A stretch of DNA of 19,526 nucleotides from Candidatus Woesearchaeota archaeon. GTDB taxonomy: Archaea > Nanobdellota > Nanobdellia > UBA10117. Under the pieces are notes generated by a model. It did not search any database. It was not told the origin of the DNA and worked only from the letters and a program-made list of their open reading frames with translations. The DNA is taken from positions 1 through 19,526 of the forward strand of contig JAHFKX010000003.1 of NCBI GenBank assembly GCA_023245115.1. Reading direction: 5' to 3'. A program made the translations under genes and the position numbers. This document shows, in pieces, positions 12,183 to 19,526 of this stretch (position 1 is the stretch's first letter; every line of letters starts with the position of its first letter).

Positions 12183-13382
12183 ATGCTAATTATGCCAAAG
12201 AGTGGTTCGCAAAATAATGGGTGGTTGGAAAAAGATTTGCCAGGAGAGCTCGCGGCAGATATAAACAAGCTGGCAAAAGAGAAAAAGCTATCTGAAGCGC
12301 AGAAAAATAAGCTTATGGAAGAATTGAGTGATAGATATTCAAATTCGCAGGTTACGCCAGGCGATGCTGTTGGCATAATTACCGCGCAAAGTCTTGGTGA
12401 GCCAGGCACGCAAATGACCATGCGAACGCACCACTTCGTCGGTGTCGCTGAACTTAACGTCACGCTCGGCCTGCCAAGAATTATTGAAGTTCTGGATTTA
12501 AGAAAAGAGCCAAAAACGCCATCAATGCTTATTTACCTGAAGTCACCGCATAATCAAAGCCGCGAGGCTGCAGATAAGATTGCAAATAAGATACGGCAGG
12601 TTGTGCTTGGCGAATTGAAAAAGGAAATATTAATGAATATATCTGATTACTCAATTTTCATCAAGCTCGATCGTGAGGAGTTGACCATGCATCATGTTTC
12701 TTTCGATGACATATTTAACATTCTGCTGAAACAGTTGCATGGCTATGTAGTTGAGAAACAAGAAGGCGGCATCGTAATAAAGCAGAAAGAAAAAGAAATA
12801 AAAAAATTATATAAACTCAAAGAAAAAATAAAAGAAATGCCAGTTGCAGGCATAAAAGAAATATCACACACCCTGCCGATAAGGCGTGGCGAAGAGTGGC
12901 TCATTCAGACATTTGGTTCAAACCTCAAAAGCGTTATGATGGTTGATGAGGTCGATGAAACAAGAACTATTACTAATAATATTGTCGAGGCAGGCCAGGT
13001 TTTAGGCATAGAAGCCGCAAGGCAGGTTATAATCGATGAGATAACAAAGGTTCTTGAAGAACAGGGCATGCCAGTTGACCATAGACACGTAATGCTTATT
13101 GCAGATATAATGAGCCAGACAGGTGAGCTGAGAAGTATAACGCGGCACGGCATAACCTCACAAAAATCGTCAGTGCTTGCTCGTGCATCATTTGAAATAC
13201 CGTTGAAACACCTGATTGATGCGTCTGTTGTGGGCGAAACGGACCAGTTGAGAAGCGTCGTTGAGAATATTATGATAAATCAGGCAGTTCCTGTTGGCAC
13301 AGGCTTGCCTGGCTTAATCGTAAAAATGAAAGAGGATTCTGCTGCGGTAGAAAAGGGAAAAAAGGGAAAAAAGAATGATTGA
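12183..13382 (+). CDS. rpoA2: DNA-directed RNA polymerase subunit A'' (C-terminal part of RpoA/Rpb1)
   Basis: A 399-aa protein with the trigger loop and jaw. The trigger-loop region reads GIITAQSLGEPGTQMTMRTH, then HFVGVAELNVTLGLPRIIEV. Most relatives have TFH[FY]AG at the catalytic His; here it is THHFVG. The C-terminal part shows EAARQVIIDEITKVLEEQGM, then VDHRHVMLIADIMSQTGELR, SITRHGITSQKSSVLARASF and the Lys-rich tail. The start may be the ATG at 12183 or at 12192 (MPKSGSQ); I keep the first. It overlaps the following rpl30e by 8 bases, implying coupled translation. Confidence 0.95.
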   Translation: MLIMPKSGSQNNGWLEKDLPGELAADINKLAKEKKLSEAQKNKLMEELSDRYSNSQVTPGDAVGIITAQSLGEPGTQMTMRTHHFVGVAELNVTLGLPRIIEVLDLRKEPKTPSMLIYLKSPHNQSREAADKIANKIRQVVLGELKKEILMNISDYSIFIKLDREELTMHHVSFDDIFNILLKQLHGYVVEKQEGGIVIKQKEKEIKKLYKLKEKIKEMPVAGIKEISHTLPIRRGEEWLIQTFGSNLKSVMMVDEVDETRTITNNIVEAGQVLGIEAARQVIIDEITKVLEEQGMPVDHRHVMLIADIMSQTGELRSITRHGITSQKSSVLARASFEIPLKHLIDASVVGETDQLRSVVENIMINQAVPVGTGLPGLIVKMKEDSAAVEKGKKGKKND

Positions 13383-13635
13383 ACGATTATTAAAAGCAGA
13401 AAAAGAAAAACGCGCTGTTTACGGAGCAAAGCAGGCGCTTGCACTTCTTAAGTCGTCAGCGGCTGAAGAAGTTTTTACTGCATCAAATTGTGCGCACACG
13501 GCTGAGATTGAAAAGTTTGTGGCCCTGTCTGGTGGTGTTAAGCTGACCAAACTCTCCCTGACAAGCGAAGAGCTTTCATCGCAGCTTAAGAAGTCATTCA
13601 GCATAGCTGTAGCGGCTATCAAAAAAGGTAAATAA
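13375..13635 (+). CDS. rpl30e: Ribosomal protein eL30 (L30e/L7Ae superfamily)
   Basis: An 86-aa protein of the L7Ae/L30e fold. The opening helix with AVYGAKQALALLKSSAAEEV matches the family pattern (xxGxxxxxKxxxxGxxKxV), followed by FTASNCAHTAEIEKFVALSG (the substrate-loop ASNCP-type motif) and the C-terminal helix. It sits between rpoA'' and nusA, the standard archaeal position for this gene, which supports the assignment over other L7Ae-type proteins. It binds 23S rRNA in the large subunit. Confidence 0.9.
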   Translation: MIERLLKAEKEKRAVYGAKQALALLKSSAAEEVFTASNCAHTAEIEKFVALSGGVKLTKLSLTSEELSSQLKKSFSIAVAAIKKGK

Positions 13636-13660
13636 TAGTGATGAGGTACGGAATAAATTT

Positions 13661-14158
13661 ATGGTTTCTTTAAAGTTTGATTCTGAGGCGCTGCAACGCA
13701 TTCAGTTGTTTAAGCAGGTTACAAAGGTTGATTGCAAGGATTCTTTTGAATTTCGGGTAGAGCACAGTTTGAGTGAAACTGCGCCGCAAAATTCGTTTGT
13801 GGTGTTTGTGACAGCACCGAGGACAGCCGGCTTAGCCATAGGAAAGGCAGGCGAAAATGTTAAATTTCTCAGAAGCAAACTCAATAAGTTTGTCAAAATA
13901 ATAGATGAGGCGGAAACGCCGGAGGACTTAATTCTTAATTTTGTATACCCTATGCAGCCGCTATTTGTTAAGATTGAGTCAAAATCTGCAACGGACGCGT
14001 CAGGCAATGCAAGCAGCATAAAAGTTGCAAATATTAAGTTTGCAAATGCGGGCGAGAGGCGCACTTTGCTTGGCAATAATCTTGCCAATCTCAAGCTGTT
14101 AAAATTTATTGTTAAGAGGTATTTTCCAGATATTGCGGATGTTATGGTATTGCAATAG
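13661..14158 (+). CDS. nusA: Archaeal NusA-like transcription factor (KH domains)
   Basis: A 165-aa archaeal-type NusA, which lacks the N-terminal polymerase-binding domain of bacterial NusA and consists mainly of two KH modules. The first KH motif contains GKAGENVKFLRSKLNKFVKI (GKAG at 61-64). The second begins around NFVYPMQPLFVKIES and ends with LLGNNLANLKLLKFIVKRYF, whose GxxG-like loop is degenerate. It binds nascent RNA and probably acts in elongation or termination. Its place after rpl30e is conserved in archaea. The ATG at 13661 is 25 bases after the rpl30e stop and should belong to the same transcript. Confidence 0.93.
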   Translation: MVSLKFDSEALQRIQLFKQVTKVDCKDSFEFRVEHSLSETAPQNSFVVFVTAPRTAGLAIGKAGENVKFLRSKLNKFVKIIDEAETPEDLILNFVYPMQPLFVKIESKSATDASGNASSIKVANIKFANAGERRTLLGNNLANLKLLKFIVKRYFPDIADVMVLQ

Positions 14159-14184
14159 CTGGTGGAGACAGCGCTGAGCAAAGC

Positions 14185-14192
14185 TTTATAAA
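14185..14192 (+). promoter_or_regulatory. TATA box for rps12-rps7
   Basis: TTTATAAA in the context AAGCTTTATAAATC, about 41 bp before the uS12 ATG. It predicts a short leader of about 10-15 nt and separates the ribosomal-protein genes from the polymerase operon. Confidence 0.65.
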
Positions 14193-14225
14193 TCGGCTTT
14201 CAAGGCGCTATATAACGCTAACAAA

Positions 14226-14666
14226 ATGGGAAAGAAAAGTCGTGGATTATTCAATGGCAAGAAAGTAAGAGACAGGCGATCTAGAGATAGATGGCATAAT
14301 AAATGGTTTGTTAAGCGTGCCTTGAAACTGAAGGAGAACGTAGACCCGTTGGAAGGCGCACCAATGGCCCGTGGAATAGTTCTCGAAAAGCGACAGCTTG
14401 AGGCCAAGCAGCCAAACTCAGCCATGCGAAAGGCAGTGCGAGTCCAGCTCACAAAGAATGGTACGCAGATTACGGCATTTTGCCCAGGCAATAAGGCAAT
14501 TACATTTATCAACGAACATGATGAAGTCATAGTAGCAGGCATGGGCGGCCACATGGGAAAAACAATGGGCGATATTCCGCAGGTTAAGTGGAAAGTAATT
14601 GCTGTGAATGGCCAGCCACTCGACAGGCTAGTTTACGGGAAAATAGAAAAGACGGTGGGAAGATAA
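14226..14666 (+). CDS. rps12: Ribosomal protein uS12
   Basis: A 146-aa protein typical of archaeal/eukaryotic uS12 (S23 in eukaryotes). The universal decoding-centre segment QPNSAMRKAVRVQLTKNGTQ is present. GDIPQVKWKVIAVNGQPLDR further on carries the conserved second loop in its archaeal form. It sits at the decoding site of the small subunit. It begins the rps12-rps7 unit behind its own TATA box and ends 1 base before rps7. Confidence 0.97.
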   Translation: MGKKSRGLFNGKKVRDRRSRDRWHNKWFVKRALKLKENVDPLEGAPMARGIVLEKRQLEAKQPNSAMRKAVRVQLTKNGTQITAFCPGNKAITFINEHDEVIVAGMGGHMGKTMGDIPQVKWKVIAVNGQPLDRLVYGKIEKTVGR

Positions 14667-14667
14667 A

Positions 14668-15474
14668 ATGGCAGATGAGGTTGTAACACCAGTGGCAGAA
14701 ACCAAAATTGAAACTGCTGTGCAACCTTCAGAAAATCCAGAAACAGAAACTAAATCTTCTGAAACAGCCGCGCCAAAAAAGAAGCGGTTTGTTAAGACAG
14801 AATCTGAGCCAGCCGCGAAATCTGAGACTAAAGAGGAAAAGGTCAGTGCGGTTGAAGATGCGAGAAAGAAAAAATTTATGCATTTGAAAATGTTCAATTT
14901 ATGGTCAACGGATTTTGTTGTTAACGACCCCGGGCTTAAACCTTATATGAATCTTTCACCAGTGCTAGTGCCATGGAGTGCCGGCCGTAATATCAAGAAA
15001 CAATTTTGGAAATCAAAAAAGTCCATTGTCGAACGGTTAATGCTCAAAATAATGGTGCCGGGCCACAAAGGCAAGAAGCACTATCACACGTCTGGCCCGA
15101 ATGCTGGCAGTCTAGCTACTATCTACAGTGCAACGAAACGAACATTTGAAATCATCGAGCAAAAAACAAAAAAGAATCCTGTTGAGGTTTTGGTGCGGGC
15201 AATTGAGATAGGCTCGCCGCGAGAGGGCGTTTCATATATAGAATACGGCGGTGTTCGTTACCCTAAGGCAGCAGACATGGCGCCGCAGCGCAGGATCGAT
15301 TTGGCGCTAAGGTGGATGACACAGGGCGCGTTCGTACATACGTTCAAAGGCAAGAAGCACTTATGGGATGCACTGGCCGATGAAATTATTGCGACTTCAA
15401 ATAATGATGCAACTAAATCAGCCTGCCTCGCAAAGAGGACAGATTTGGAACGACAGGCGGGGGCTAGCAGGTAA
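14668..15474 (+). CDS. rps7: Ribosomal protein uS7 with acidic/Ala-rich N-terminal extension
   Basis: A 268-aa protein. The uS7 core starts near residue 70 (KMFNLWSTDFVVNDPGLKPY) and includes RLMLKIMVPGHKGKKHYHTS and NPVEVLVRAIEIGSPREGVS, ending RTDLERQAGASR. It organises the head of the small subunit and contacts E-site tRNA and 3' major domain rRNA. Archaeal uS7 is usually near 190-220 aa. The extra first 65 or so residues are rich in Glu, Thr, Ala, Pro and Lys and look disordered. The start is set by the ATG adjacent to the uS12 stop. Confidence 0.96.
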   Translation: MADEVVTPVAETKIETAVQPSENPETETKSSETAAPKKKRFVKTESEPAAKSETKEEKVSAVEDARKKKFMHLKMFNLWSTDFVVNDPGLKPYMNLSPVLVPWSAGRNIKKQFWKSKKSIVERLMLKIMVPGHKGKKHYHTSGPNAGSLATIYSATKRTFEIIEQKTKKNPVEVLVRAIEIGSPREGVSYIEYGGVRYPKAADMAPQRRIDLALRWMTQGAFVHTFKGKKHLWDALADEIIATSNNDATKSACLAKRTDLERQAGASR

Positions 15475-15475
15475 A

Positions 15476-15712
15476 ATGGCAAAAAATATCAGTGCTTTAG
15501 AAGCAATTGTTATCATGGGCGCGCCACTCATACCCGCAATATTAATGGGGGCGTTGGTAGCACCAGCATACTTGCCCGAACGTCTTAGTGAAGTTGTTGT
15601 AGAAACTTATACTGCGGGCGTATTTGTAGCAGGCGCAATATATTTTAGACTTACGACCGGCAGTATTTTCGGAAACAGAAATGCGGAGTATCTAAATAAT
15701 GGCAGAATTTAA
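15476..15712 (+). CDS. Small two-helix membrane protein
   Basis: A 78-aa protein starting at the ATG right after the uS7 stop (TAAAATGGCAAAAAAT). Two hydrophobic segments are visible: about residues 6-30 (LEAIVIMGAPLIPAILMGAL and onward) and about 38-58 (VVETYTAGVFVAGAIYF). The C-terminal tail is polar. The last 14 bases overlap the start of rps6e, so it is embedded in the ribosomal-protein operon and probably co-translated. I do not recognise the family; archaeal operons usually have translation elongation factor genes after rps7. Confidence 0.65.
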   Translation: MAKNISALEAIVIMGAPLIPAILMGALVAPAYLPERLSEVVVETYTAGVFVAGAIYFRLTTGSIFGNRNAEYLNNGRI

Positions 15713-16136
15713 ACTAGACATTGGTGATTCAAAGACGAAGAGGACGTTCAAGCTTGAGCTGAAGAGTCCGGATGCTGACCAGTTGTTCGGCAAGAAAATC
15801 GGCGAGACTTTCCGCGGGGAACTTTTGGGTTTGACTGGCTTTGAGTTTGTAATCACTGGCGGCTCTGACCGCTCTGGTTTTCCGATGCGAAAGGATGTAG
15901 ACGGCGTTGGCAGGCGAAGGCTGCTTTTGGAGGCCGGCACGATAGGATTAAAAAAAGTAAAAAAATTCAAGGGGATACGCCTTAAAAAGTCAATACGCGG
16001 CAACGCCATTTCTGCGGAAACCGCGCAGGTTAATGCTAAGATAGTTAAATGGGGTAGCGAAGATTTGAACGCAAAGTTTCCGCCTAAGGTAAAGGAAGTA
16101 AAGGCAGAAGCCGCAGCCGCTCCAGCCGTGGCGTAA
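15699..16136 (+). CDS. rps6e: Ribosomal protein eS6
   Basis: A 145-aa archaeal eS6. Characteristic parts are the opening FKLDIGDSKTKRTFKLEL, QLFGKKIGETFRGELLGLTG, FVITGGSDRSGFPMRKDVDG, and RRRLLLEAGTIGLKKVKKFK. The last 20 or so residues are an Ala/Lys/Glu/Pro-rich tail. It belongs to the small subunit. A short poly-T stretch (GGTTTTTTCT, 16158-16167) follows about 20 bases after the stop and may act as a terminator. In several archaea rps6e lies next to infB, as here, though infB is on the opposite strand. Confidence 0.94.
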   Translation: MAEFKLDIGDSKTKRTFKLELKSPDADQLFGKKIGETFRGELLGLTGFEFVITGGSDRSGFPMRKDVDGVGRRRLLLEAGTIGLKKVKKFKGIRLKKSIRGNAISAETAQVNAKIVKWGSEDLNAKFPPKVKEVKAEAAAAPAVA

Positions 16137-16167
16137 TTGTTTTAAGCTTTTCTAATGGGTTTTTTCT

Positions 16168-16461
16168 ATGCCTAATTACACTGGCCAGAAGGAAGCGCCG
16201 AAAGAATGGCGTGATATTCGCAGGGAAATTTACGAAAGAGATAAAGGCATGTGTTACTTTTGCAGCAAGCACGTGCCGAGAGAACAGTATACAGTTCACC
16301 ATAAGCTCATGAGGCAGTTTGCGCCAGAAAGTGAGCAGAGCCTTGAGGGCGTGCTGCGGAGGGACAGCATACATAATTCGAGAAATTTAACGACAACTCA
16401 TCCGGACTGCCATCAAAAGCACCATAAAAAATTGGTAAGGATGTGGGGCGCGAAGGCTTAG
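16168..16461 (+). CDS. Small HNH endonuclease-like protein
   Basis: A 97-aa protein with the HNH (beta-beta-alpha-metal) layout: CYFCSKHVPREQYTVHHKLM, with a Cys-x2-Cys zinc knuckle and the two central His, then HNSRNLTTTHPDCHQKHHKK, giving the Asn/His residues and a further Cys-His group. Such stand-alone HNH proteins are DNA nickases or nucleases of mobile elements or of host repair/restriction. Here it is isolated between rps6e and infB, with its stop codon abutting the infB stop on the other strand. No intron, intein or inverted repeat is seen beside it, so its role is open. Confidence 0.8.
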   Translation: MPNYTGQKEAPKEWRDIRREIYERDKGMCYFCSKHVPREQYTVHHKLMRQFAPESEQSLEGVLRRDSIHNSRNLTTTHPDCHQKHHKKLVRMWGAKA

Positions 16462-18237
16462 TTATAGTCCCCAAGTCTCCTTTACGTTTTTTCTCATGAT
16501 TTCTGCAATTTCTTTTAGCGCGTCAATCTCATTTTTGTTTAGCAATTCGCGATGCTCTTTTAGTTTCCTGAAATTATTTTCTGACATAGCTGCGTACAAT
16601 ATATCGCCCTCGTTAATCTGCCGGCCAATTGTCACGCCATCCACCGAGATTGCGCCCTGCTTGCCAACCGTGAGTACGTCGACATTTTCTTTTTCGACCT
16701 GAATGCCCTTAACTTCGCCAACTTCCTTCCCTTCTTTTGTCAGGAAGCTGGCCTTTGTGTGCAGCCTGCCAGCGATAATTTCAACGCCAAAGATTGCCGG
16801 TTTTGAGGCGCGAAACACATAGCCCTTAAGAAACTGCAATTTGCATGGCCACATCAATGATTGTACATTCTGATTTTCTATCTCCTGTTTTATTTTGTTG
16901 TATGTTTCTTCGTATGTGTCGATGAGATGATATATTATTTTGTCTGCAAGTATTGGCACACCTTCGTCCTTTGCCAGCTTTGCTGCATCTTCGTCAACCT
17001 TAACGTTGAATCCAAGTACAAATGATTTTAACCGGTCTATTTTATGAGTAGCGATTGCTTCCATCACATCAATGCGTTTAATATCTCCGATAGTAGCTTT
17101 CTGTACCGGTATGTTTTTTTTCTTCAGCATGTGCGAAATTGCCTCGAGGCTGCCAAGCGTGTCAGTTTTTAGTATCACGCCGGCCTGCTCAGTTTCTATG
17201 GCCAGTGATTCTATTTCCGCCGAAACATCTGATTTGGCCTGCTCAATCTGGTCTTCGGATTTCGCAGAGCGGACAGGCGCACCGGCAACTGCTTTGTCAA
17301 TGTCGTTTGCCACAACCTTTACGCCAGTTGCGGCTATGACTTCATGTACGTGCTGCCATCTTGTTTTAGCGTCCCTGACTTCGGAAAGTGGGGCAGGCTT
17401 CAGCAGGCCTTTTATTTTTGTCTCAAACGGCTCTGCTATTCCGCCGACAACCAATGTATCGCCGACTTTTAGTGTGCCGTTGTAAATGATAACGTCTGCA
17501 GTTACGCCTAATCCTTTCTCTTCTTTTATTTCCAAAATTGTTCCTTTCGCGTTTTCTGTTAGGTCTATTTCAAGATTTTTTTCGAGGAATTTTTGTGCGA
17601 GGCCGGTCAGGAGGGCAAGCAATTCCGAAATTCCCTCGCCAGTTTTCGCGGAAATCGGCACAATGGAAACGCGTTTTGTATAATCGTCGACTTTGAAATA
17701 ATAATCTGAGTCAAAACCAAGCTTTGAAAGCTCGCCCACAAGTTCATAAAATTTTCTTTCGAACTGTTCTTTTGTCATTTGGAGTTGCTTATCAAAATTC
17801 TGTATGAATGTTGTTGAGACACCACGCCAGCCGGCAATTAAGTCTATTTTGTTGGCCGCAACAATGAATGGTACTTTGAATGTTTTTAATATTTCTATTG
17901 CTTCTTTTGTTTGTGGCTGTATGCCTTGCATAATGTCTATAACAACGATTGCTAAGTCTGCAATTGAGCCGCCCCGCTTTCGCAAATTAGTAAATGCCTC
18001 ATGGCCCGGCGTGTCTATGAATAACAGGCCAGGGATTGTGAACTTTAGTTTGAACTTATCCAGCAGCGGCCCGCAGATTTTTTTGATTGTATCGAGGGGA
18101 ACTTCCGTGGCACCGATGTGTTGTGTGATTTGGCCTGCCTCCCGCTGTGCAAGCGTGGTGTGGCGGATGTAATCAAGAACACTCGTTTTACCGTGGTCTA
18201 CGTGGCCTAGCACTGTGATGATTGGCTGGCGTATCAT
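16462..18237 (-). CDS. infB: Translation initiation factor aIF5B (archaeal IF2)
   Basis: A 591-aa GTPase that promotes subunit joining with initiator tRNA. G motifs: GHVDHGKT (11-18), DTPGHEAF (75-82), NKID (129-132) and SAKTG (196-200). Domain II follows from about 225 (KGTILEIKEEKGLGVTADVI), then domain III (SLEAISHMLKKKNIPVQKAT), the long connecting helix, and domain IV with the C-terminal helices that contact aIF1A. The length matches archaeal aIF5B (about 590-600 aa), without the N-terminal extension of eukaryotes and without an intein. A TATA element on the reverse strand lies about 48 bp before the ATG. The gene follows ndk on the same strand. Confidence 0.97.
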   Translation of the reverse strand: MIRQPIITVLGHVDHGKTSVLDYIRHTTLAQREAGQITQHIGATEVPLDTIKKICGPLLDKFKLKFTIPGLLFIDTPGHEAFTNLRKRGGSIADLAIVVIDIMQGIQPQTKEAIEILKTFKVPFIVAANKIDLIAGWRGVSTTFIQNFDKQLQMTKEQFERKFYELVGELSKLGFDSDYYFKVDDYTKRVSIVPISAKTGEGISELLALLTGLAQKFLEKNLEIDLTENAKGTILEIKEEKGLGVTADVIIYNGTLKVGDTLVVGGIAEPFETKIKGLLKPAPLSEVRDAKTRWQHVHEVIAATGVKVVANDIDKAVAGAPVRSAKSEDQIEQAKSDVSAEIESLAIETEQAGVILKTDTLGSLEAISHMLKKKNIPVQKATIGDIKRIDVMEAIATHKIDRLKSFVLGFNVKVDEDAAKLAKDEGVPILADKIIYHLIDTYEETYNKIKQEIENQNVQSLMWPCKLQFLKGYVFRASKPAIFGVEIIAGRLHTKASFLTKEGKEVGEVKGIQVEKENVDVLTVGKQGAISVDGVTIGRQINEGDILYAAMSENNFRKLKEHRELLNKNEIDALKEIAEIMRKNVKETWGL

Positions 18238-18280
18238 GTTACAATAATTCAGAATTGGTTTAAAAATGAATGTATATGGA

Positions 18281-18290
18281 TTTATATATA
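18281..18290 (-). promoter_or_regulatory. TATA box for infB
   Basis: Reverse-strand TATATATAAA lies about 48 bp upstream of the infB ATG, leaving a leader of about 20 nt. It overlaps the end of the intergenic region behind ndk, so infB can be transcribed on its own. Confidence 0.6.
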
Positions 18291-18292
18291 GC

Positions 18293-18793
18293 CTACTCTC
18301 CGTAATGGAACGCTTCGTCAGACCTTTTGTAACTGATTATTTCATCTTTCTCGAACCACAGTGGAATCTCACGTTCCGCATCCTTCGCATCTGATGATGC
18401 GTGAACTAAGTTTGTGACTGCCAAATCTTTTGAGTCTGCATATTTGAAGCTGTGGTGTGCGAAGTCACCGCGGATTGTACCAGGTAGTGCAGCTTTTGGT
18501 TCTGTTTCGCCGCAAATTTTTCTGACCAGCGCGATTGCTTCAACACCTTCGATTACCAGAGCGACCACGACTTGGTTTGTTACGTATTTCACAAGTTTTT
18601 TCCAGACGAGCTCGCCACGCCTTTTCACAATATCGTCATAGTCATAGTGTTTCTTTGCTAAAGATTCTGGCACGCGCACCAGTTTAATTGCGCCAATCTT
18701 CAATCCCCGTTGCTCAAACCTAGAAACAATCTCTCCGACTAGCCCGCGGGCCACGCCATCTGGCTTGACTAAAATTAAGGTTCGTTCAATCAT
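18293..18793 (-). CDS. ndk: Nucleoside diphosphate kinase
   Basis: A 166-aa enzyme transferring the gamma phosphate between nucleoside triphosphates and diphosphates. It shows ERTLILVKPDGVARGLVGEI at the start, PGTIRGDF (104-111) in the nucleotide-binding loop, and the catalytic His131 in NLVHASSDAKDAEREI. It is about 15 residues longer than common bacterial Ndk, with extra residues around 52-68 (DDIVKRRGELVWKK), as seen in several archaea. A TATA-like TTTAAAAAT centred about 25 bp before the ATG suggests a leaderless mRNA. It keeps the archaeal ndk-infB pairing. Confidence 0.97.
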   Translation of the reverse strand: MIERTLILVKPDGVARGLVGEIVSRFEQRGLKIGAIKLVRVPESLAKKHYDYDDIVKRRGELVWKKLVKYVTNQVVVALVIEGVEAIALVRKICGETEPKAALPGTIRGDFAHHSFKYADSKDLAVTNLVHASSDAKDAEREIPLWFEKDEIISYKRSDEAFHYGE

Positions 18794-18813
18794 ATGTTTC
18801 AGGGGAAAAATGT

Positions 18814-18822
18814 ATTTTTAAA
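18814..18822 (-). promoter_or_regulatory. TATA box for ndk
   Basis: Reverse-strand GATTTAAAAATAC overlaps the end of the upstream transporter gene and is centred about 25 bp from the ndk ATG. Confidence 0.55.
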
Positions 18823-19526
18823 TCCTTCTGTTTGCGCCATGCCGTACGTGATGATGGATTTGATGGTGCGCCTTGTGCTTATGCGGCGGCAGGCCAGTCT
18901 CAAGGTAGAGCTTGCTTCTCAGCAGCAGGATAGCAACTATTAATGCGAAAAAACTCGAAGTATAAAGCACCAAATCTATGCCGAAATTTTCTGTCAGGAA
19001 ACCGCCTGCTAACGCAGCAATGCCATAAACTATGTTGACGCCGGCTGCTATGGCTGCCCAGCCTGCGCCGTTAATTTTTTTTGGCGTATTTTTAGCGAAA
19101 ACTCCGATGGCTGGCCAGTATGCAAGATCATAGCCAAGCCCCATCATAACGCGATTTATGAGATAGTTAAAGAAATTTTGGAACTGGAAGAATAGCAGGC
19201 CGCCAATCCATATGAGGAAAAAGCCCGGAACTAAAATCCATCGCGCAGGGTATTTATCTATTAGTTTTCCCAGTGGTATCTGCATTAACGCCCCAATTCC
19301 CCATACCGCGGTTAGTATTAGCCCTATCGATTCTAAATTTAAGCCGCGGTCCATCAGATAAATCGGCATATAAATCGCCCAAAAAGTCCAGATAAGAGTA
19401 TGCGTAACTAATGTCAGAAAGATTGTGTAAAATCCTTTGATTTGCGTAACATTTGCATATTCATTTTTTATGCTAAAGCACACGCTGTTTGATAATTTCG
19501 GGGCTCGGAGCGCAAAAGAAGCAGGT
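18818..19526 (-). CDS. MFS transporter, C-terminal half (runs off the window)
   Basis: The frame is open from the right edge of the window to the stop at 18818-18820, so this is a partial gene; the internal GTG at 19483 is not its real start. Six hydrophobic segments are visible, matching helices 7-12 of a 12-helix major facilitator. The loop GKLIDKYPARW after the second visible helix fits the repeat of MFS motif A. The C-terminal tail after the last helix is short and His-rich (PPHKHKAHHQIHHHVRHG), which might bind metal. The substrate cannot be told. The gene ends 24 bases before ndk on the same strand. Confidence 0.8.
   Translation of the reverse strand, partial: PASFALRAPKLSNSVCFSIKNEYANVTQIKGFYTIFLTLVTHTLIWTFWAIYMPIYLMDRGLNLESIGLILTAVWGIGALMQIPLGKLIDKYPARWILVPGFFLIWIGGLLFFQFQNFFNYLINRVMMGLGYDLAYWPAIGVFAKNTPKKINGAGWAAIAAGVNIVYGIAALAGGFLTENFGIDLVLYTSSFFALIVAILLLRSKLYLETGLPPHKHKAHHQIHHHVRHGANRRI

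Overview
The window is archaeal. It carries the archaeal RNA polymerase operon with both large subunits split (RpoB''/RpoB' and RpoA'/RpoA''), RpoH, archaeal ribosomal proteins eL30, uS12, uS7 and eS6, archaeal-type NusA, aIF5B, TATA-box promoters and intron-bearing tRNA genes. Small proteins, compact spacing and LamG/lamin-tail surface-type domains would suit a DPANN lineage or a small-genome euryarchaeote, but the phylum cannot be fixed from this sequence alone.

Left part (1-3180) looks accessory. It has an uncharacterised non-coding stretch, a winged-helix/nucleotidyltransferase gene whose TATA box is flanked by AT-rich palindromes, a decayed LamG-domain fragment, a small two-helix membrane protein, and a large reverse-strand protein with lamin-tail and carboxypeptidase-regulatory-like domains. 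A 12-bp copy of the 3' end of tRNA-Asp lies at 60-71, in the orientation expected if this block were integrated at the tRNA end.

Centre-left (3179-3780) is the most unusual part: two reverse-strand tRNA genes, Asp(GTC) and Tyr(GTA), that become recognisable only when introns are removed. I see two introns in tRNA-Asp (anticodon loop and T-loop) and three in tRNA-Tyr (D-loop, anticodon loop and T-loop). Both T-loop introns sit at the same position, share boundary pairing and have alignable internal sequence (purine/pyrimidine hairpin, TCCC core, second hairpin with a TTC loop). The Asp anticodon intron has the same architecture. This suggests one family of about 100-nt structured introns that has spread between tRNAs and between sites.

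Middle (3997-5855) holds a two-gene unit: a small helix-hairpin-helix protein resembling the RNA polymerase alpha C-terminal domain, and a 511-aa protein with a possible transglutaminase-like Cys-His-Asp triad. Then comes the transcription/translation block rpoH-rpoB''-rpoB'-rpoA'-rpoA''-rpl30e-nusA (6025-14158), with a structured leader and a hairpin-containing 15-codon ORF filling the gap between the two rpoB halves. A separate promoter drives rps12-rps7-membrane protein-rps6e, followed by a small HNH protein.

Right part (16462-19526, reverse strand) has infB (aIF5B), ndk and the C-terminal half of an MFS transporter running off the window. Transcription from the two sides converges at 16461/16462, where the HNH and infB stop codons abut.
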